From positions 1 to 14,138 of the forward strand of contig CAYMLL010000209.1 of NCBI GenBank assembly GCA_964390645.1: a DNA stretch of 14,138 bases, in the 5' to 3' direction. Within the stretch, counting starts at the first letter, position 1, and every line of letters starts with the position of its first letter. The translations under genes were made by a program, and so were the position numbers. The DNA comes from CAYMLL01 sp964390645 (lineage in GTDB: Bacteria > Planctomycetota > UBA8108). The notes under the pieces were generated by a model. That model saw nothing but the letters and a program-made list of their open reading frames with translations, was not told where the DNA came from and did no database searches. This document shows, one piece after another, positions 12,346 through 14,138 of the stretch.

Positions 12346-13839
12346 TTACCCCTGCCCTCGTACGCAAACGACGATGAACTTGGCCAGGTCCCCAGCCTTC
12401 GCGCGCTTCTCGTAGCGCACGTTGGCGCCCTTGACGACCGGAAACTCGCCGGTCAACGCCTCCGAGGATTTCAGAGCATCCGTCAGCTCGGTCATCTCGG
12501 GCGGCGTGGCATCACGGTCGTCGAAGGGCACCTGCCCGTAGACAGTGAACAGGTCGCCCGTCGAGCGACCGCGATTGGCACCGAAGCCCACCAGCCCGCG
12601 TCGGCCGCGGATCTCGAAGACGGTCATGGAGGCGGGCAGAAGCCGCGGCAACTCGGTCAAGATGGGCCGCCAGAGCGTGCGTTCCACGATGAAGTACTGC
12701 GCCAGTTCGGTCTCCTTCGACCCGCTCGCGTGTTCCGTGCGAAGTTTGGCCTCGTCCACTGTTTTGGCCATGCTTCCAATCCCCGGTTTAGCCTTGGTGA
12801 CGCGATCGTCTGGTTTGACAGCCAGGTCCGCGGCTTCTTTACTCGTCGCAACCTTCTCCGCATTCGCTTCCGTCTTGTCGTACGCCCGGTATCCGATGCC
12901 GGAGATGACCAACACCAGGGCCGTGACGGCCACCACGGGGAAGTTCTCCACCAGGCCGCGCGGGGGGCGGATGTCGCTGAAGAGCTCCGTCTGACCGGGG
13001 CGTTGTCGCAGGGTCGCCGATCCGACGGCGAAGGCCATGGCTTCCTCGCCCGCCTCCAGGAGGCCTGCCACCTCGGTGGGAACGCCGCAGGCCTCCTCGA
13101 AGCGCTTGCCCTCGTCGGGCTCACCCCCCGTGCGCAGGACGACGCTCTTCGGCGGCGGCAAGCCGAGCTGGCTGCGGCCGTAGGCCAGCAGGCTCAGGAC
13201 GGCCATGCGCGGGTTCTCGATGCCCTCCTGGCCCGGCCAGTCGAAGGGGCGCCACGCCAGGAGAGTCTTGCCGTGGAACAGGACCGCGAGCCCCGCGTCC
13301 CGGGTGGGCAGGATCTGGATCTCCACCTGGCCCGCCTTCGGAGCCCGGCGCCTGGCCAGGATCACGCGGCTCAAGGCGTGGGGAGCCGGCATCAGCAGGG
13401 CCTGTTTGGCGGTCTTGGGATTCTCGATGGCGTCCAGGAGCTCCTGGGCGAGGAGGCGCCGGCACGCGGTTAACTGCGTGTGAGGTCCCGTCGGCAGGGA
13501 TACGGACTCGCGCAGGCCGACCAGACCGCCTTCCAGGCCGGGGAAGCGCCCTTCGGCCTGCTTGCTCGCGGAAGAGTCGTCCTCCGGGAGCACGGGCACG
13601 ATGGCCGAGAGCGTCTGCAGGGTCCCCACCCCCAGACCGAGGCGACCCTGGATATGTCCCTCCTCGAACGCCTTGCGCAGGGCTCCGCCGGGTCCCTCGT
13701 CGTCGATCGGCAGCTCGAAGCGCCGGCGCTCGACGGGCCCCGTGAGACCGGTGCCCACGACGCAGCCGATCAACCTAGCCTCACTGAAGACGACCCCCGT
13801 CGCACTGGGCATGGGGAGTCGCCAGCGACGCTTCGCCAT
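12346..13839 (-). CDS. GspL/MshI-like protein: PilM-like and PilN-like parts in one polypeptide
   Basis: This 497-residue protein starts at an ATG with GAGGAG five bases upstream and appears to be the first gene of the operon. Residues about 10-285 are a cytoplasmic region whose opening (GVVFSEARLIGCVVG) and layout recall the actin-like fold of PilM/GspL, though the nucleotide-binding motifs are too diverged to recognise. Residues 286-298 (FSDIRPPRGLVEN) precede one transmembrane helix at 299-317. A charged, coiled-coil-prone segment follows (320-380), then a PilN-like periplasmic domain (382-490) with the phrase LWRPILTELPRLLPASMTVFEI. PilM and PilN are separate genes in type IVa pili, whereas GspL and MshI combine both parts as seen here. 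The role is to recruit the assembly ATPase from the cytoplasm and pair with the PilO-like protein in the periplasm. Confidence 0.8.
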   Translation of the reverse strand: MAKRRWRLPMPSATGVVFSEARLIGCVVGTGLTGPVERRRFELPIDDEGPGGALRKAFEEGHIQGRLGLGVGTLQTLSAIVPVLPEDDSSASKQAEGRFPGLEGGLVGLRESVSLPTGPHTQLTACRRLLAQELLDAIENPKTAKQALLMPAPHALSRVILARRRAPKAGQVEIQILPTRDAGLAVLFHGKTLLAWRPFDWPGQEGIENPRMAVLSLLAYGRSQLGLPPPKSVVLRTGGEPDEGKRFEEACGVPTEVAGLLEAGEEAMAFAVGSATLRQRPGQTELFSDIRPPRGLVENFPVVAVTALVLVISGIGYRAYDKTEANAEKVATSKEAADLAVKPDDRVTKAKPGIGSMAKTVDEAKLRTEHASGSKETELAQYFIVERTLWRPILTELPRLLPASMTVFEIRGRRGLVGFGANRGRSTGDLFTVYGQVPFDDRDATPPEMTELTDALKSSEALTGEFPVVKGANVRYEKRAKAGDLAKFIVVCVRGQG

Positions 13840-13844
13840 CGAAT

Positions 13845-13850
13845 CTCCTC
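13845..13850 (-). promoter_or_regulatory. Shine-Dalgarno of the operon's first gene
   Basis: GAGGAG on the minus strand, five bases before the ATG of the GspL-like gene. It is a strong site and fixes that start. No convincing -35/-10 pair was found between it and the upstream terminator hairpin. Confidence 0.75.
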
Positions 13851-13933
13851 GTTCAGGGGATCACGCCGAATCGCTCCGGGCCACCGATGGGCAGGAGCCG
13901 GTCGACGAAACGTCCCTGCCGCTCGAATGAAAG

Positions 13934-13963
13934 GCCCTTCGCGCCCCGCAGGGCACGAAGGGC
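13934..13963 (-). terminator. Intrinsic terminator-like hairpin before the pilus operon
   Basis: On the minus strand GCCCTTCG pairs with CGAAGGGC, and the stem continues with an inner GCCC/GGGC around a four-base loop (TGCG). It is followed by CTTTCATT, a modest T-rich stretch. It should end transcription of the gene at 14044-14138 and separate it from the operon. Confidence 0.7.
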
Positions 13964-14002
13964 GTTACACAACCTTCCGGGGCAAGCCTGGTGAAATGTC
14001 TC

Positions 14003-14032
14003 GCTGGTGGCCGGCCGGGGGCCGCCACCAGC
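14003..14032. other. GC-rich inverted repeat
   Basis: GCTGGTGGC and GCCACCAGC are perfect complements around a GC-rich loop that can itself pair (GGCC/GGCC). It lies 11 bases after the stop of the right-hand gene on the minus strand and has no T run. It may assist the terminator downstream or stabilise the 3' end of the transcript. Confidence 0.5.
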
Positions 14033-14043
14033 TCAACAGCCGA

Positions 14044-14138
14044 TCACGGAGCATTCTGGAAGGGGTTGACCTCGATCGGAATCGTACTGTTCAGGACGTC
14101 GAAACCATCCTGGGTGAAGATCACCGTGTAGGCGCCCT
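14044..14138 (-). CDS. C-terminal fragment of a protein ending in a carboxypeptidase-regulatory/CnaB-like beta-sandwich
   Basis: Only the last 30 codons and the TGA stop are in the window. The residues GAYTVIFTQDGFDVLNSTIP end a segment of the type seen at the close of small beta-sandwich modules (Gly-x-Tyr-Thr-Val, then Asp-Gly-Phe/Tyr). Such modules are common in extracellular proteins. The frame is open to the window edge. It is followed by two hairpins that separate it from the pilus operon, so it is probably a separate transcription unit on the same strand. Too little is visible to assign a family with confidence. Confidence 0.6.
   Translation of the reverse strand, partial: GAYTVIFTQDGFDVLNSTIPIEVNPFQNAP

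Overview
The window is a GC-rich fragment of a Gram-negative-type (diderm) bacterial genome. It is dominated by an 11-gene minus-strand operon, about 11.4 kb long (13839 down to 2413), for an envelope-spanning type IV pilus / type II secretion (T4P/T2SS) machine. A secretin, a lipoprotein-like TPR protein and a signal peptide-bearing WD40 protein point to an outer membrane. The Planctomycetota-like flavour (exported WD40 protein, Calx-beta sequence, a CPBP protease resembling those linked to exosortase systems) suggests Planctomycetota or a related lineage. That placement is inference only. A 10-base N run inside one gene shows that this is a draft or scaffolded assembly.

Layout: 1-740 (minus, runs off the left edge) is an intramembrane CPBP/CAAX-type protease. 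741-1200 is a divergent intergenic region with no convincing gene. 1201-2172 (plus) is an exported seven-bladed WD40 protein. 2173-2412 is a convergent intergenic region with two small inverted repeats. 2413-13839 (minus) is the pilus/secretion operon. 13840-14043 is a spacer with a good minus-strand terminator hairpin. 14044-14138 (minus, runs off the right edge) is the last 30 codons of a protein ending in a beta-sandwich-like segment.

In transcription order the operon reads: GspL/PilM-PilN-like fusion (inner-membrane platform), PilO/GspM-like protein, PilP/GspB/C-like protein carrying a Calx-beta-type segment, GspE/PilB-type assembly ATPase, GspF/PilC platform protein, GspD/PilQ-type secretin, TPR protein with a lipoprotein-like N-terminus, then four (pseudo)pilins: GspG-like, PilV-like, PilW-like and PilX/MshP-like. 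Most junctions are 4-base ATGA overlaps or gaps of a few bases, so the genes are probably translationally coupled. The gene order (I-J-K-E-G-L-N-pilins) recalls the Vibrio MSHA pilus locus. No prepilin peptidase, retraction ATPase (PilT) or MshM-like ATPase is present, so those functions, if used, lie outside the window.

Three things stand out. (1) The PilW-like gene is broken by two in-frame TAA codons in a 15-base pure A/T tract, and removing exactly 12 bases would restore a smooth reading frame. (2) The PilP-like protein contains about one period of Calx-beta sequence in circularly permuted order, apparently inserted between its membrane anchor and its periplasmic domain. (3) Several genes carry in-frame low-complexity tandem repeats (24 bp in the TPR gene, 12 bp in the secretin), and the secretin has a 30-bp exact duplication in two N-domains. 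The first two could be real biology or assembly artefacts; read-level evidence would decide.
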